Source: Brachybacterium sacelli
GTDB taxonomy: Bacteria > Actinomycetota > Actinomycetes > Actinomycetales > Dermabacteraceae
Assembly (NCBI RefSeq): GCF_017876545.1
Contig: NZ_JAGIOD010000002.1
Span: 248,001-312,000 of the forward strand
Length of the DNA: 64,000 nt
Direction: 5' to 3'
Shown here: piece after piece, positions 23,326 through 31,408 of the stretch
Layout of the letters: each line of letters begins with the position of its first letter
Position numbering within the stretch: position 1 is the first letter of the stretch
Position numbers and translations under genes: made by a program
The notes under the pieces: model-generated
Databases searched by the model: none
Told to the model about the DNA's origin: nothing
What the model saw: only the letters and a program-made list of their open reading frames with translations

Positions 23326-24077
23326 GTCGGGCGTCGCTGCGCGTCGCGCACGCCGTCGACCTGCGCCTCTACCACGTCACCGACTCCGTGCTCTCCGGCG
23401 GTATCGACGCCGTGCCCGCCGTGGTCCTCGCCGCCGTGCGGGGTGGGGCAGGCATCATCCAGCTGCGGGACAAGCACGCTTCCGACGCCGATCTCACCGA
23501 ACTGGTCCAGGAGTGCCGGCGCCTGCTGCGCGGGGGACTCGGCCCCCGCGCGGCGCAGATCCCGTTGGTCGTCGACGACCGGCTCGCCGTCGCCGAACGG
23601 ATCCGCTGCCACCTGCACGTGGGCCAGGGCGACGTGCCGGCGCGACGGGCCCGCGAGGTTCTCGGTGACGAGCTGATGATCGGGTTGTCCACCGGTACCC
23701 CTGACCAGGTGCGCGAGGCCCTCTCCGAGGGATCGGCCGATGTGCTGGGCATCGGCCCGGTCCGCGCCACCGACACCAAGGCCGACGCCGCCTCGCCCCT
23801 GGGCCTCGAGGGTCTGGACGCCTGCCTCACTCCCTGGGTCGCGGCTCGCCGTGCGGCGGGAGGAGCAGGGTGGGGCCTGCCGCGCACGGTGGCCATCGGG
23901 GGGATCGACGCTCCGCTCGCTGTGCAGCTGGCGGCGAGGGGCGTCGAGGGCGTCTGCGTCGTCTCCCGGATCGCGGCGGCGGAGGAGCCCGAGCGGGCGG
24001 CCTCCGAACTTCTCGCCGCTTTCGACCGTGGGGCGGTCGACCGTGGGATCGTGGCCCGTGGGACTCCAGGACCATGA
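23322..24077 (+). CDS. thiE: Thiamine-phosphate synthase
   Basis: This 251-residue TIM barrel has all ThiE landmarks: GIIQLRDKHAS (pyrophosphate-binding QLRDK), LVVDDR for the pyrimidine site, HVGQGD, and GIGPVRATDTK. It joins HMP-PP with thiazole phosphate to give thiamine phosphate. Its GTG start lies inside the thiM stop, so the two are coupled. The C-terminus adds about 20 residues with repeated 'DRG' words (FDRGAVDRGIVARG), a small oddity. Confidence 0.94.
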   Translation: MSRASLRVAHAVDLRLYHVTDSVLSGGIDAVPAVVLAAVRGGAGIIQLRDKHASDADLTELVQECRRLLRGGLGPRAAQIPLVVDDRLAVAERIRCHLHVGQGDVPARRAREVLGDELMIGLSTGTPDQVREALSEGSADVLGIGPVRATDTKADAASPLGLEGLDACLTPWVAARRAAGGAGWGLPRTVAIGGIDAPLAVQLAARGVEGVCVVSRIAAAEEPERAASELLAAFDRGAVDRGIVARGTPGP

Positions 24078-24183
24078 CTCGCCCGGTGCGCGAGGGGCCG
24101 CGGGGCCGCCCAGCGTGCGCGCAGCTGGCGGCCCGTGCCGGTCGCGACCCGTCGTGCACTCACCCGAACAGGAGCTTCCCGCC

Positions 24184-25113
24184 ATGCGGCCACCGACCTC
24201 GATGACGATCGCCGGCTCCGATTCCGGCGGGGGCGCCGGCATCCAGGCCGACCTCAAGACCTTCACCGCTCTCGGCGTCTACGGCACTTCTGCGATCACG
24301 GCGCTGACAGCGCAGAACACCCGCGGTGTCCAGGCCGTGATCCCGATCGACCCGCAGGACGTGATCCGGCAGGTCACCAGCGTGCTCGACGACATCCCGC
24401 TGGACGCGACGAAGATCGGGATGCTCGCCTCGGCCGAGGTGATCGCGGCTCTCGCGGAGACCATCGGGAGCCGACGGGTCGCCTTCGGCCACCTCGTGCT
24501 CGACCCCGTCATGGTCGCCACCAGCGGGGACGTGCTGCTGCCCGATACCGCGACCGAGCTGCTGCGCGAGCGGCTGCTGCCGCTGACGCACGTGATCACG
24601 CCCAACCTGCCCGAGGCGGCGCGGCTGCTGGACGTCCCCGTCGCCGCCGATCTCGACGCCATGGCGGACCAGGCGGAGCAGCTGCGCGACCTCGGCGCCG
24701 AGGTCGTGGTCCTCAAGGGTGGGCACCGTGAGGCGGAGGAGGAGGTGGTCGACGTCGTCGCCCACCCCGGGGGCGTCGACCTGCTGCGGGCCGAGCGCGT
24801 GCACACCCGGGGAACGCACGGCACCGGGTGCACCCTGGCCGCGGCGATCGCTGCTCAGTACGCCCGGATCGCCCGGGCTCGGACGCCCGGGAACGGAGGG
24901 CTTCGCTTCCTGGCGACCACGCCCGACGCGGCCGACGAGATCGGAGGTGCGCAGGCACCCGGTGACGACCTCGCAGCGATCGGGGCCGGACGCGACTTCC
25001 TGCAGCGCGCGCTCCGCGGCGGAGCCGAGCAGCAGCTCTCGGTCGCCCCGCAGGACGGGCACGGGCCGGTCGATCACCTGATCACGATCGCCCGCCGCGA
25101 GGCGGAGGACTGA
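24184..25113 (+). CDS. thiD: Hydroxymethylpyrimidine (phosphate) kinase
   Basis: The 309-residue ribokinase-fold protein starts with TIAGSDSGGGAGIQADLKT, the HMP-binding loop of ThiD, has LDPVMVATSG in mid-sequence, and TRGTHGTGCTLAAAIA as anion hole and catalytic region. It makes HMP-PP for thiE. The family usually ends 20-30 residues after the GTGC helix, but here there is a longer tail of about 80 residues, part of which looks like an insertion (RTPGNGGLRFLATTPDAADE). AGGAG lies 10 bases before the ATG at 24184. It completes the riboswitch-controlled operon. Confidence 0.93.
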   Translation: MRPPTSMTIAGSDSGGGAGIQADLKTFTALGVYGTSAITALTAQNTRGVQAVIPIDPQDVIRQVTSVLDDIPLDATKIGMLASAEVIAALAETIGSRRVAFGHLVLDPVMVATSGDVLLPDTATELLRERLLPLTHVITPNLPEAARLLDVPVAADLDAMADQAEQLRDLGAEVVVLKGGHREAEEEVVDVVAHPGGVDLLRAERVHTRGTHGTGCTLAAAIAAQYARIARARTPGNGGLRFLATTPDAADEIGGAQAPGDDLAAIGAGRDFLQRALRGGAEQQLSVAPQDGHGPVDHLITIARREAED

Positions 25114-25193
25114 GCGCACCGCAGGATGCGCCGCGGACCGTGGTCGGCGGCCTCGCGGTCGACGCCTCTGAGAGGTGGTGAGAGCCCCGGGCA

Positions 25194-25232
25194 GGCGGCG
25201 CCGCCCCCACGGGGGGGGGTGGCGACGCCGCC
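25194..25232. terminator. Hairpin after thiD
   Basis: GGCGGCG (25194-25200) pairs with CGCCGCC (25226-25232), and CCCCC pairs inside with the G-run at 25211-25219. It sits between the convergent thiD and the small minus-strand gene. Confidence 0.55.
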
Positions 25233-25247
25233 GGTCCGGGGCGTGAT

Positions 25248-25427
25248 TCAGGCGCTGCGGGCCGTGAGGTGCTCGCCCGCCTCGGGGCCCGGGACGGAGG
25301 CCGAGACCAGATCGACCAGGTCCCGGGTGTTGTCGTGCCCCTCATCGGGCACGACGGTGCCCAGGGGCCCGGCGTCGAGGTAGTCGAAGTGCCCAGCAGC
25401 GGTGTCGTGCGTGTCGGTGACCTTCAT
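25248..25427 (-). CDS. Small acidic hypothetical protein, 59 residues
   Basis: The gene has one of the best ribosome binding sites in the window (AGGAGG, 6 bases before the ATG at 25427). The product starts MKVTDTHDTAAGHFDYLDAG and is acidic, soluble, without cysteine, and has no known motif. It may be a small regulatory or structural peptide; a modified-peptide precursor is possible but no modification enzyme lies nearby. Upstream there are two overlapping dyads (25460-25491) that could be an operator. I do not recognise a family. Confidence 0.62.
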   Translation of the reverse strand: MKVTDTHDTAAGHFDYLDAGPLGTVVPDEGHDNTRDLVDLVSASVPGPEAGEHLTARSA

Positions 25428-25459
25428 CGGATCCTCCTGGACAAGTAAGGCGATGTTCA

Positions 25460-25491
25460 CTGGTCGTTCATGACCAGATGGTGACCACCAT
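25460..25491. promoter_or_regulatory. Two adjacent dyads upstream of the 59-residue gene
   Basis: CTGGTC-GTTCAT-GACCAG (25460-25477) is followed directly by ATGGTG-AC-CACCAT (25478-25491). Together with flanking TCAC/GTGA they form a larger imperfect palindrome. They lie 33-64 bases before the start codon. Confidence 0.45.
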
Positions 25492-25584
25492 GGCACCACA
25501 AACTCGGACTCCGCCGTGTGACACCTGGAAAAAAAGTGGATGCGAAGGGTGGGGAGGAAGGACGACGCGGAGGTCCGGGCTCGG

Positions 25585-25854
25585 TCAGTGCTCCTCGTCG
25601 TTCCGGCGGGGGTCGGAATCGCCGTGGGAGGCGCGGTAGCGGTCGTCCTCGGCATCCTCGTCCGATGTCGAGATGTGGCGGGGGCGCAGCCCGAGGACGA
25701 TTCCGAGGGCCGCTCCGACCAGGAATCCGGCCCCGGCGCCGATCAGCAGGTTGTCGGTGACCGTCAGGGCGGCCCCGATCCCCACCACGAAGCCGATCAT
25801 CATGCCGAAGGGCAGCCATGTGGCATCGAAGGAGCGGCGCTTCTGCGGAGTCAT
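25585..25854 (-). CDS. Small two-helix membrane protein
   Basis: The 89-residue product has two membrane segments, FGMMIGFVVGIGAALTVT and a glycine-zipper-like LLIGAGAGFLVGAALGIVLG, followed by a charged tail rich in Asp, Glu and Arg. AGAGGA precedes the ATG at 25854 with good spacing. Proteins with this arrangement are often annotated only as membrane proteins. It is divergent from the SulP transporter gene, 150 bp away. Confidence 0.68.
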   Translation of the reverse strand: MTPQKRRSFDATWLPFGMMIGFVVGIGAALTVTDNLLIGAGAGFLVGAALGIVLGLRPRHISTSDEDAEDDRYRASHGDSDPRRNDEEH

Positions 25855-25992
25855 GCATCCTCTGTCCGGTCGGGCCCGCGCGCGGTGCGCTGTGGAGCAG
25901 GAGGTTTCCAGGGTAGTCCCGGTGCGCGGCGGCGCGCCCGCCGAGCGGTCGGCTCCAGTCCCACGCCACCGCCGCGGACCTGGACCCTCCCG

Positions 25993-25998
25993 TAAAAT
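25993..25998 (+). promoter_or_regulatory. -10 box TAAAAT, leaderless promoter of the SulP gene
   Basis: TAAAAT is followed by six bases and the GTG at 26005. It is the most A+T-rich hexamer in its surroundings and the closest to TATAAT among the leaderless boxes here. Confidence 0.6.
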
Positions 25999-26004
25999 CC
26001 CTGC

Positions 26005-27468
26005 GTGACCGCTACCCCCACGACTCTCCAGGCTCTGCGCCGGCCCCGTCTGCTCACGACCGAGGTGCTCGCGGGTGCCGTGACCACCTTGGCCCTCATC
26101 CCCGAGGTGATCTCCTTCTCGGTGATCGCCGGGGTGGACCCGAGGGTCAGCCTCATCGCCTCGGTCGTGCTCGCCGTGTCGATGTCGATCCTCGGCGGTC
26201 GGCCCGCCATGATCACGGCGGCCGCCGGCGCCGTCGCGCTCGTCGTGGCTCCGCTGGTGCACACGCATGGCGTCGAGTACCTGCTGCCCACCGTGTTCCT
26301 CGCCGGGATCGTCCAGATCGTCTTCGGGGTCACAGGGCTGGCCCGCATCATGCGCTTCATCCCGCGCTCGGTGATGATCGGTTTCGTCAACTCCCTGGGC
26401 ATCCTCATCTTCACCGCGCAGCTGCAGCACGTGCTCGACGTGCCGACGGCGGTCTACCCGCTCTTCGCGCTCACCCTGGTGATCGTTCTCCTGCTGCCGC
26501 GACTGACCAAGGCCGTGCCCGCGCCGCTGGTGGCGATCGTGGTGGTCACCGCCATCGCGATGATCGCCCACCTCGCCGTCCCGGACGTCGGCGACCAGGG
26601 GGAGATGTCCGGCGGCCTGCCCGGCCTCACTCAGCTCCAGGTGCCGTTGGATCTCGAGACCCTGGGAATCATCGGGCCGACGGCGCTCAGCGTCGCCTTC
26701 GTGGGGCTCATGGAGACGCTGCTGACGGCGAAGCTCGTGGACGACATCACCGACACGAAGTCCTCCAAGAGTCGCGAGTCCTGGGCCCTGGGCACCGCGA
26801 ACATCCTCGCCGGATTCTGGGGCGGCATCGCCGGTTGCGCCATGATCGGCCAGACCGTCGTGAACGTGAAGCTCGGCCGGGCCCGTACCCGCCTCTCCAC
26901 CTTCATCGCCGGCGTGCTGCTGCTGGTCCTGGTCACTGTGCTCTCGGACCTCATGGCCCAGATCCCGATGGCAGCGCTCGCCGCGGTGATGATGGTGGTC
27001 GCCCTGTCCACCGTCGACTTCCACAGTGTCCGTCCCTCGACGCTGAAGCGGATGCCGGTGTCCGAGACCTGCGTGATGGTCGTGACCGTCGCCGTCGTCG
27101 TGATCACCCACAATCTCGCGATCGGCGTCGCGGCCGGCGCCGTGCTGGCGATCCTGCTCTTCGCCCGGCGCGTGGCGCACGTGACCACCGTCGACCGGAT
27201 CGTCGCGGAAGGGACCGCCCAGTACACGGTGCGCGGCCCGCTGTTCTTCGGCAGCAGCAACGACCTGGTCGAGCAGTTCTCCTACGCCGAGGACCCGCCG
27301 CAGGTCACCGTCGACTTCTCCGCAGCCCAGATCTGGGACGCCTCCACCGTCGCCGTGCTCGATTCGGTGCAGACCAAGTACGCCGAGCACGACATCGACG
27401 TGCGCTTCCTCGGACTCGACGAGCACTCCACCCGCTTCCACGGCCGTCTCACCGGCACCCTGAACTGA
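26005..27468 (+). CDS. SulP-family anion transporter with STAS domain
   Basis: The 487-residue transporter has a SulP membrane domain (about 1-385) with the typical opening LAGAVTTLALIPEVISFSVIAGVDP, where bacterial SulP proteins show 'P..iafA..aG..p..gl'. A short STAS domain follows (from about residue 400, including DFSAAQIWDASTVAVLDSVQ). Substrates in the family are sulfate, bicarbonate or dicarboxylates, and none can be chosen here. The GTG is supported by the -10 box six bases away. It is convergent with the S9 peptidase gene, 19 bp apart. Confidence 0.88.
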   Translation: MTATPTTLQALRRPRLLTTEVLAGAVTTLALIPEVISFSVIAGVDPRVSLIASVVLAVSMSILGGRPAMITAAAGAVALVVAPLVHTHGVEYLLPTVFLAGIVQIVFGVTGLARIMRFIPRSVMIGFVNSLGILIFTAQLQHVLDVPTAVYPLFALTLVIVLLLPRLTKAVPAPLVAIVVVTAIAMIAHLAVPDVGDQGEMSGGLPGLTQLQVPLDLETLGIIGPTALSVAFVGLMETLLTAKLVDDITDTKSSKSRESWALGTANILAGFWGGIAGCAMIGQTVVNVKLGRARTRLSTFIAGVLLLVLVTVLSDLMAQIPMAALAAVMMVVALSTVDFHSVRPSTLKRMPVSETCVMVVTVAVVVITHNLAIGVAAGAVLAILLFARRVAHVTTVDRIVAEGTAQYTVRGPLFFGSSNDLVEQFSYAEDPPQVTVDFSAAQIWDASTVAVLDSVQTKYAEHDIDVRFLGLDEHSTRFHGRLTGTLN

Positions 27469-27487
27469 GACCGGGCCGGCGAGCGGG

Positions 27488-29572
27488 TCACCAGGGCAGG
27501 ACCTCGGGGACCGGCTCGGCGCCGAGCACGTGCTGATCGCAGAACGCGAGCACGGTCTGGTTCCAGGCCAGCGCGTTCGACGGCGTGAGCACCCAGTGGT
27601 TCTCGCTGGTCAGCTGCAGGAAGCGGTGAGGCATCGTCTCCGGCGGGCCGTCCCAGGTGGAGACCAGATCCCACCACAGCCGCAGAGCCTCGCTGATCGG
27701 CACCCGGTAGTCGCGGTTGCCGTGCGTGACCAGCATCGGGGTGGTGATCGCGCCGACTGCGCGGTGCGGGGAGGAGGTGCGATACCAGTCCGGGTCCTCG
27801 TCCTCGTGGCGGTGCACCCGCATCTTCGAGGCCGCGGCGTCGGTGGTGCGGTGCTGCTGCTCGAGCGCCCACAGCCCGGCGTGGGTGACGATCGCGTCGA
27901 AGCGGTCCGTGTGCCCGGCGATCCAGTTCGCCATGAACCCGCCGAAGGAGGCTCCGAGCATCGCGGTGCGGCTGCCGTCGAGCTCCGGCCGGGCCAGCAC
28001 GGTATCGAAGAGCCTCTCGCACTCGTGGAAGACGACGTCGGGCCGACGCGGCCAGCCACGATTCAACCCGGCGTCGCCGTAACCGGTGGACATGGCCGGA
28101 TCCGGCATCAGCACCGCATATCCGCGCTCGACCGCGAGCCACGGGCACCAGCGCCAGCTCCAGGCGTTGTAGGAGCCGTGCGGCCCGCCGTGGACCCAGA
28201 GCATGACCGGGGCCGGCTCCTCGGCGGTGGCACCCCGCGGCAGGCACAGCCACCCGCCGACGACCACGCCGTCCACGTCGGCCCCCACCCATTCCAGGGT
28301 GCCGGGCAGGTCCGTGACAGTCCCCGGGGCGGGCAGCTCGCGCGCTGCGCCGTCCATCGCGATCCGCACCGGGCGGGCCGGAGTCGCCACGTCGCTGCGC
28401 AGGGCGAGCACCGACCCGTCGGGAGCCGGGGCGAGAGCGCTGAAGACTGCGCCGTCCGCCACGGTGCGCACGGCGCCGGTGTCCGGGTCGACCGTGAGGA
28501 TCGCCCCGGAGGAGTGCAGGTCACCAGCGACCAGCAGGGTGCCGTCGTCCGCCCACTCCACGTCGCCGATGCTGAGATCGCCGAGCCGCGCCGTCACCGG
28601 GTCCCCGCCGCCGATCGGGTGGATCTCCAGGCGGCTGTAGCTGGTGTCGGTCGGGGTCGAGGTGGTCGAGCGGATCACGGCCAGACGCTGCCCGTCGCGG
28701 GAGAACAGAGGGCTGCCGTACTGGGCGTCGTCGTCCGCGACGAGCAGCGCGCTGCGGCGTAGCGTCGCGGTGTCGATCAGCGCGATCGAGCTGCGGGTCT
28801 CCCCGCCGCGCACGCGCTGGGTCCACGAGGTGGCGACCGTGGCGCCGTCGGGGGAGAGGTCCGCCGAGGCGGAGTAGAGGGTGACGGTGCCGACGTCCGG
28901 GGTGAGGTCGGTGAGGTCCCCCTCGGGTGTGACCAGCACCAGGCGGCGGCTCCGGTCGCCGATCTCGTGATCCCACTGCCGGATCGGCATGCCCGTGTGC
29001 CAGATGGTGGTCTGCTCGGCGTCCTTGCGAGCCTTCCGACGCTCGGCATCGTCCTCGAGCGTGCCGCCGGGCAGCACCTCGGTCGCGCCGAGCAGCATGC
29101 CGTCATCGGCCACCGCCAGCAGACTGAGCCCGCCTGGTGCTGAGGCGACGACCTGGGCCTCACCCGTGCGCGGCAGGCGCCAGATCGCGGAGGTGTCCTC
29201 GTCGCCCTCGTTCTGCGGATCCGGGCGCGCCGAGCTGAACAGCAGCGAGCCGTCCGGGGCGAAGACGGGGGAGCTCTCGCCCTTCTGCGAGAAGGTCAGG
29301 CGCCGCGCGGGCCGCTCGCCGGCGGTGTCGAGCTCCCAGAGCGAGGAGACCAGCTTCGCGCCGGGCTCGTCGGCCTCCTGGATCGCCGCCACCGCCCGGC
29401 CGTCGGGACCGGCGGCCAACGAGGCCAGGCGCGGGATGCGCAGGAAACCGTCGACGTCCGAGAAGTCGGTGAACCCGGCGGGGTCCGGGGCCCCTGAGGG
29501 GCCCGACGAAGGAGTCGGTGCAGCCGATCCGGAGGACGTGGGGGACTCAGGCACGGGGGTGGGGTGAGACAC
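27488..29572 (-). CDS. S9-family prolyl oligopeptidase-like serine peptidase
   Basis: The 694-residue protein has an N-terminal beta-propeller (about 40-420) with repeated 'SPDG' words, and a C-terminal alpha/beta hydrolase. The nucleophile is S542 in GASFGGFMANW, the Asp is in THGNRDYRVPISEA and the His in TSENHWVL, as in acyl-aminoacyl peptidases and dipeptidyl peptidases of family S9. VMLWVHGGPHGSYN supplies the oxyanion hole. It should trim short peptides, in the cytoplasm since no signal is seen. The GTG at 29572 is chosen because a TACCGT box lies seven bases before it; a longer frame would run into the tRNA. Confidence 0.87.
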   Translation of the reverse strand: MSHPTPVPESPTSSGSAAPTPSSGPSGAPDPAGFTDFSDVDGFLRIPRLASLAAGPDGRAVAAIQEADEPGAKLVSSLWELDTAGERPARRLTFSQKGESSPVFAPDGSLLFSSARPDPQNEGDEDTSAIWRLPRTGEAQVVASAPGGLSLLAVADDGMLLGATEVLPGGTLEDDAERRKARKDAEQTTIWHTGMPIRQWDHEIGDRSRRLVLVTPEGDLTDLTPDVGTVTLYSASADLSPDGATVATSWTQRVRGGETRSSIALIDTATLRRSALLVADDDAQYGSPLFSRDGQRLAVIRSTTSTPTDTSYSRLEIHPIGGGDPVTARLGDLSIGDVEWADDGTLLVAGDLHSSGAILTVDPDTGAVRTVADGAVFSALAPAPDGSVLALRSDVATPARPVRIAMDGAARELPAPGTVTDLPGTLEWVGADVDGVVVGGWLCLPRGATAEEPAPVMLWVHGGPHGSYNAWSWRWCPWLAVERGYAVLMPDPAMSTGYGDAGLNRGWPRRPDVVFHECERLFDTVLARPELDGSRTAMLGASFGGFMANWIAGHTDRFDAIVTHAGLWALEQQHRTTDAAASKMRVHRHEDEDPDWYRTSSPHRAVGAITTPMLVTHGNRDYRVPISEALRLWWDLVSTWDGPPETMPHRFLQLTSENHWVLTPSNALAWNQTVLAFCDQHVLGAEPVPEVLPW

Positions 29573-29579
29573 GCGTGTC

Positions 29580-29585
29580 ACGGTA
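29580..29585 (-). promoter_or_regulatory. -10 box TACCGT, leaderless promoter of the S9 peptidase
   Basis: On the minus strand, seven bases separate TACCGT from the GTG at 29572. It lies just downstream of the tRNA gene. Confidence 0.45.
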
Positions 29586-29623
29586 CCGCGATCGCCGCGT
29601 CGCGGACCGTGGTCGGTCCTCAG

Positions 29624-29696
29624 TGCCCCCGGCAGGATTCGAACCTGCGACACCCGCTTTAGGAGAGCGGTGCTCTATCCCCTGAGCTACGGGGGC
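29624..29696 (-). tRNA. tRNA-Arg (anticodon CCT)
   Basis: Read on the minus strand, the 73-base cloverleaf is complete: acceptor GCCCCCG/CGGGGGC with discriminator A, D-stem GCTC/GAGC, anticodon stem CCGCT/AGCGG with loop CTCCTAA (anticodon CCT, for the rare AGG codon), and T-arm GCAGG-TTCGAAT-CCTGC. CCA is not encoded. It stands alone between the S9 peptidase gene and the MobA-nitrilase fusion. I see no flanking integrase or duplicated 3' end that would mark an integration site. Confidence 0.95.
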
Positions 29697-29772
29697 CGAT
29701 CGGCCCGTGGGCGGCGACATCCGTCGTCACGCAGGCCGCAGACATCGTAGCGCCCCATGGGAGGATCGCCCT

Positions 29773-31215
29773 ATGCCGAGCCAGGAGCACGAGACGACCG
29801 CCACGACCACAGCGATCATCTTGGCGGGTGGGGCCGCTTCCCGCCTGGGTGGCACCGACAAGACGCGTCTGCGCATCGCGGGGGCCACGGCGCTCGAGCG
29901 TGTGCTGCGCGCCGCCCCCGAGGGGCAGCGGATCGTGGTCGGACCCGACCGGGACGACGGTGCCGCACTCTCCGCACGTCACGGTGCCCGCTTCGTGCTC
30001 GAGGACCCGCCGCGCTCCGGTCCGCTGGCGGCGCTCGCCCGCGGGGTCTCTGCCCTCGACGAGGCCGCGCCCGGGACCACCGTTCTGGTGCTCGGCGGGG
30101 ACATGCCGCTGCTGCGCTCCGAGACCCTCGCGGGGCTCGCCGCGACGAGCCGGTCCGAGCAGGCCGTGACGGCGCTCGCCGCGGCCGACGGTCGGGTCCA
30201 GTTCCTCTGCGCCGCGTGGCCGCTGGAACGCCTGCGCCACGCCCTCGCCGAGGTCGAGCACTCCGGCGGCGGCTGGGCGGATCTCAGCCTGCGCCGCCTC
30301 TACGGCCGGTTGGGTGAGGACGAGATGGTCACCCGGCGGGCCAGCGGCGCCGAAGGAGCTGACATCGACACCCCGGAGGCCCTCGAGGACGTGCGCCGAT
30401 CCGCGGGGCCCCGCATCGCCCTGGCGCAGATCGAGGTCAGCGAGGACTACGAGGTCACGGCCGAGACCGTGCGCCGAGCGGTCGCCGAGGCCGCGGGTGC
30501 CGGCGCTCACCTGGTCGTGCTGCCCGAGGCGACCCTGACCCCCTTCGGCACCGACCTGCGCGCCGCGGCCGAGACGCACCATCCGGACTTCGCCCGACTG
30601 ATCCAGGAGCTCGCGACCCGCCACGACCTGGTCGTGGTCGCGGGGTCCTTCACTCCGGCCGACGCCGGACGCGTGCACAACACCCTGATCGTGCGCGCTC
30701 CCGAAGGAGCGCCCGGGGGCGAGGCTCTCGAGTACCGCAAGATCCATCTGTTCGACGCCTACGGGACGCGCGAGTCCGACACCGTCGCGCCCGGCGACCA
30801 GCTCGTCACCCTCGAGCTCGGCGGCGCCCGGCTCGGCCTCGCCACTTGTTACGACGTGCGCTTCCCCGAACAGTTCACGGCGCTGGCCCGGCGCGGCGCC
30901 CATGCCGTCCTGCTGCCCCTGGCCTGGGCCGATGGTCCCACCAAGAGCGAACAGCTGCGGCTGCTGCTGCAGGCCCGCGCACTGGATTCCACCACCGTGG
31001 TCCTCGCCGCGGATCAGGCCCCACCGCCCGAGCATCGGGGCCGTGCCCCGCGCGGGATCGGCCAGAGCTCCGTCATCGGCCCTCTCGGGCAGATCCGCCA
31101 GGAGCTCGGTCGGGAGCCCGGGATGCTCCTGCTCGATCTCGATCTCGCCGAGCTCGAGGCGGCTCGCGAAGCCCTGCCGGTCCTCACGCACACGGTCGCC
31201 CTGCCCGAGGAGTGA
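29773..31215 (+). CDS. Fusion of a MobA-like nucleotidyltransferase and a nitrilase-superfamily amidohydrolase
   Basis: One uninterrupted frame of 480 residues holds two complete enzymes. Residues 12-207 match MobA/NTP transferases: AIILAGGAASRLGGTDK for the nucleotide loop, VLVLGGDMPLLRSE with the metal-binding Asp, and DIDTPEALEDVRR as the usual MobA ending. Residues about 211-480 are a carbon-nitrogen hydrolase with the full triad: E252 (LVVLPEATLTPFG), K323 (EYRKIHLFDAYG) and C359 (LATCYDVRFPEQF). GGGAGGA lies 7 bases before the ATG at 29773. The first half would transfer GMP (or CMP) to a molybdopterin-like acceptor, the second would hydrolyse an amide or omega-amide. The joint function is unknown, and no other molybdenum cofactor gene is in the window. 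Confidence 0.88.
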   Translation: MPSQEHETTATTTAIILAGGAASRLGGTDKTRLRIAGATALERVLRAAPEGQRIVVGPDRDDGAALSARHGARFVLEDPPRSGPLAALARGVSALDEAAPGTTVLVLGGDMPLLRSETLAGLAATSRSEQAVTALAAADGRVQFLCAAWPLERLRHALAEVEHSGGGWADLSLRRLYGRLGEDEMVTRRASGAEGADIDTPEALEDVRRSAGPRIALAQIEVSEDYEVTAETVRRAVAEAAGAGAHLVVLPEATLTPFGTDLRAAAETHHPDFARLIQELATRHDLVVVAGSFTPADAGRVHNTLIVRAPEGAPGGEALEYRKIHLFDAYGTRESDTVAPGDQLVTLELGGARLGLATCYDVRFPEQFTALARRGAHAVLLPLAWADGPTKSEQLRLLLQARALDSTTVVLAADQAPPPEHRGRAPRGIGQSSVIGPLGQIRQELGREPGMLLLDLDLAELEAAREALPVLTHTVALPEE

Positions 31216-31237
31216 GCACGCCGCCCGGGGGTGTCGG

Positions 31238-31261
31238 GGCCGCTCGACCGGGCGAGTGGCC
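31238..31261 (+). terminator. Hairpin after the fusion gene
   Basis: GGCCGCTCG pairs with CGAGTGGCC (one G-T wobble) around ACCGGG, 23 bases after the stop codon. Confidence 0.45.
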
Positions 31262-31396
31262 GCGACCAGTCCGGGCCTGCCGTGCACCGGGGGCTCGCCA
31301 TCTACCTGGGACGAGCCATTCCCCTGCGCTCGCCGTGCTCTCCGGGGCCGTCTGCGACCTCCCTCCCCCTCCAGGCCACCAGAAGAGGGGCTGGCG

Positions 31397-31402
31397 TAGC
31401 CT
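31397..31402 (+). promoter_or_regulatory. -10 box TAGCCT, leaderless promoter of the CopC gene
   Basis: Six bases separate TAGCCT from the GTG at 31409, and there is no ribosome binding site. Confidence 0.5.
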
Positions 31403-31408
31403 GCTGGC

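Noticed and set aside
25585..27441. 618-codon minus-strand frame
   Set aside because: Only its last 89 codons, which have their own ribosome binding site, look real. The rest is antisense to the SulP gene and very rich in His, Asp and Gly.
29573..29653. N-terminal extension of the S9 peptidase starting MSQVRILPGAL
   Set aside because: This peptide is the well-known artefact of translating the 3' half of a tRNA. The extension overlaps the tRNA-Arg gene.
29624..29696. tRNA as an attachment site of a genomic island
   Set aside because: No integrase and no duplicated tRNA 3' end is seen on either side, and gene content is ordinary.
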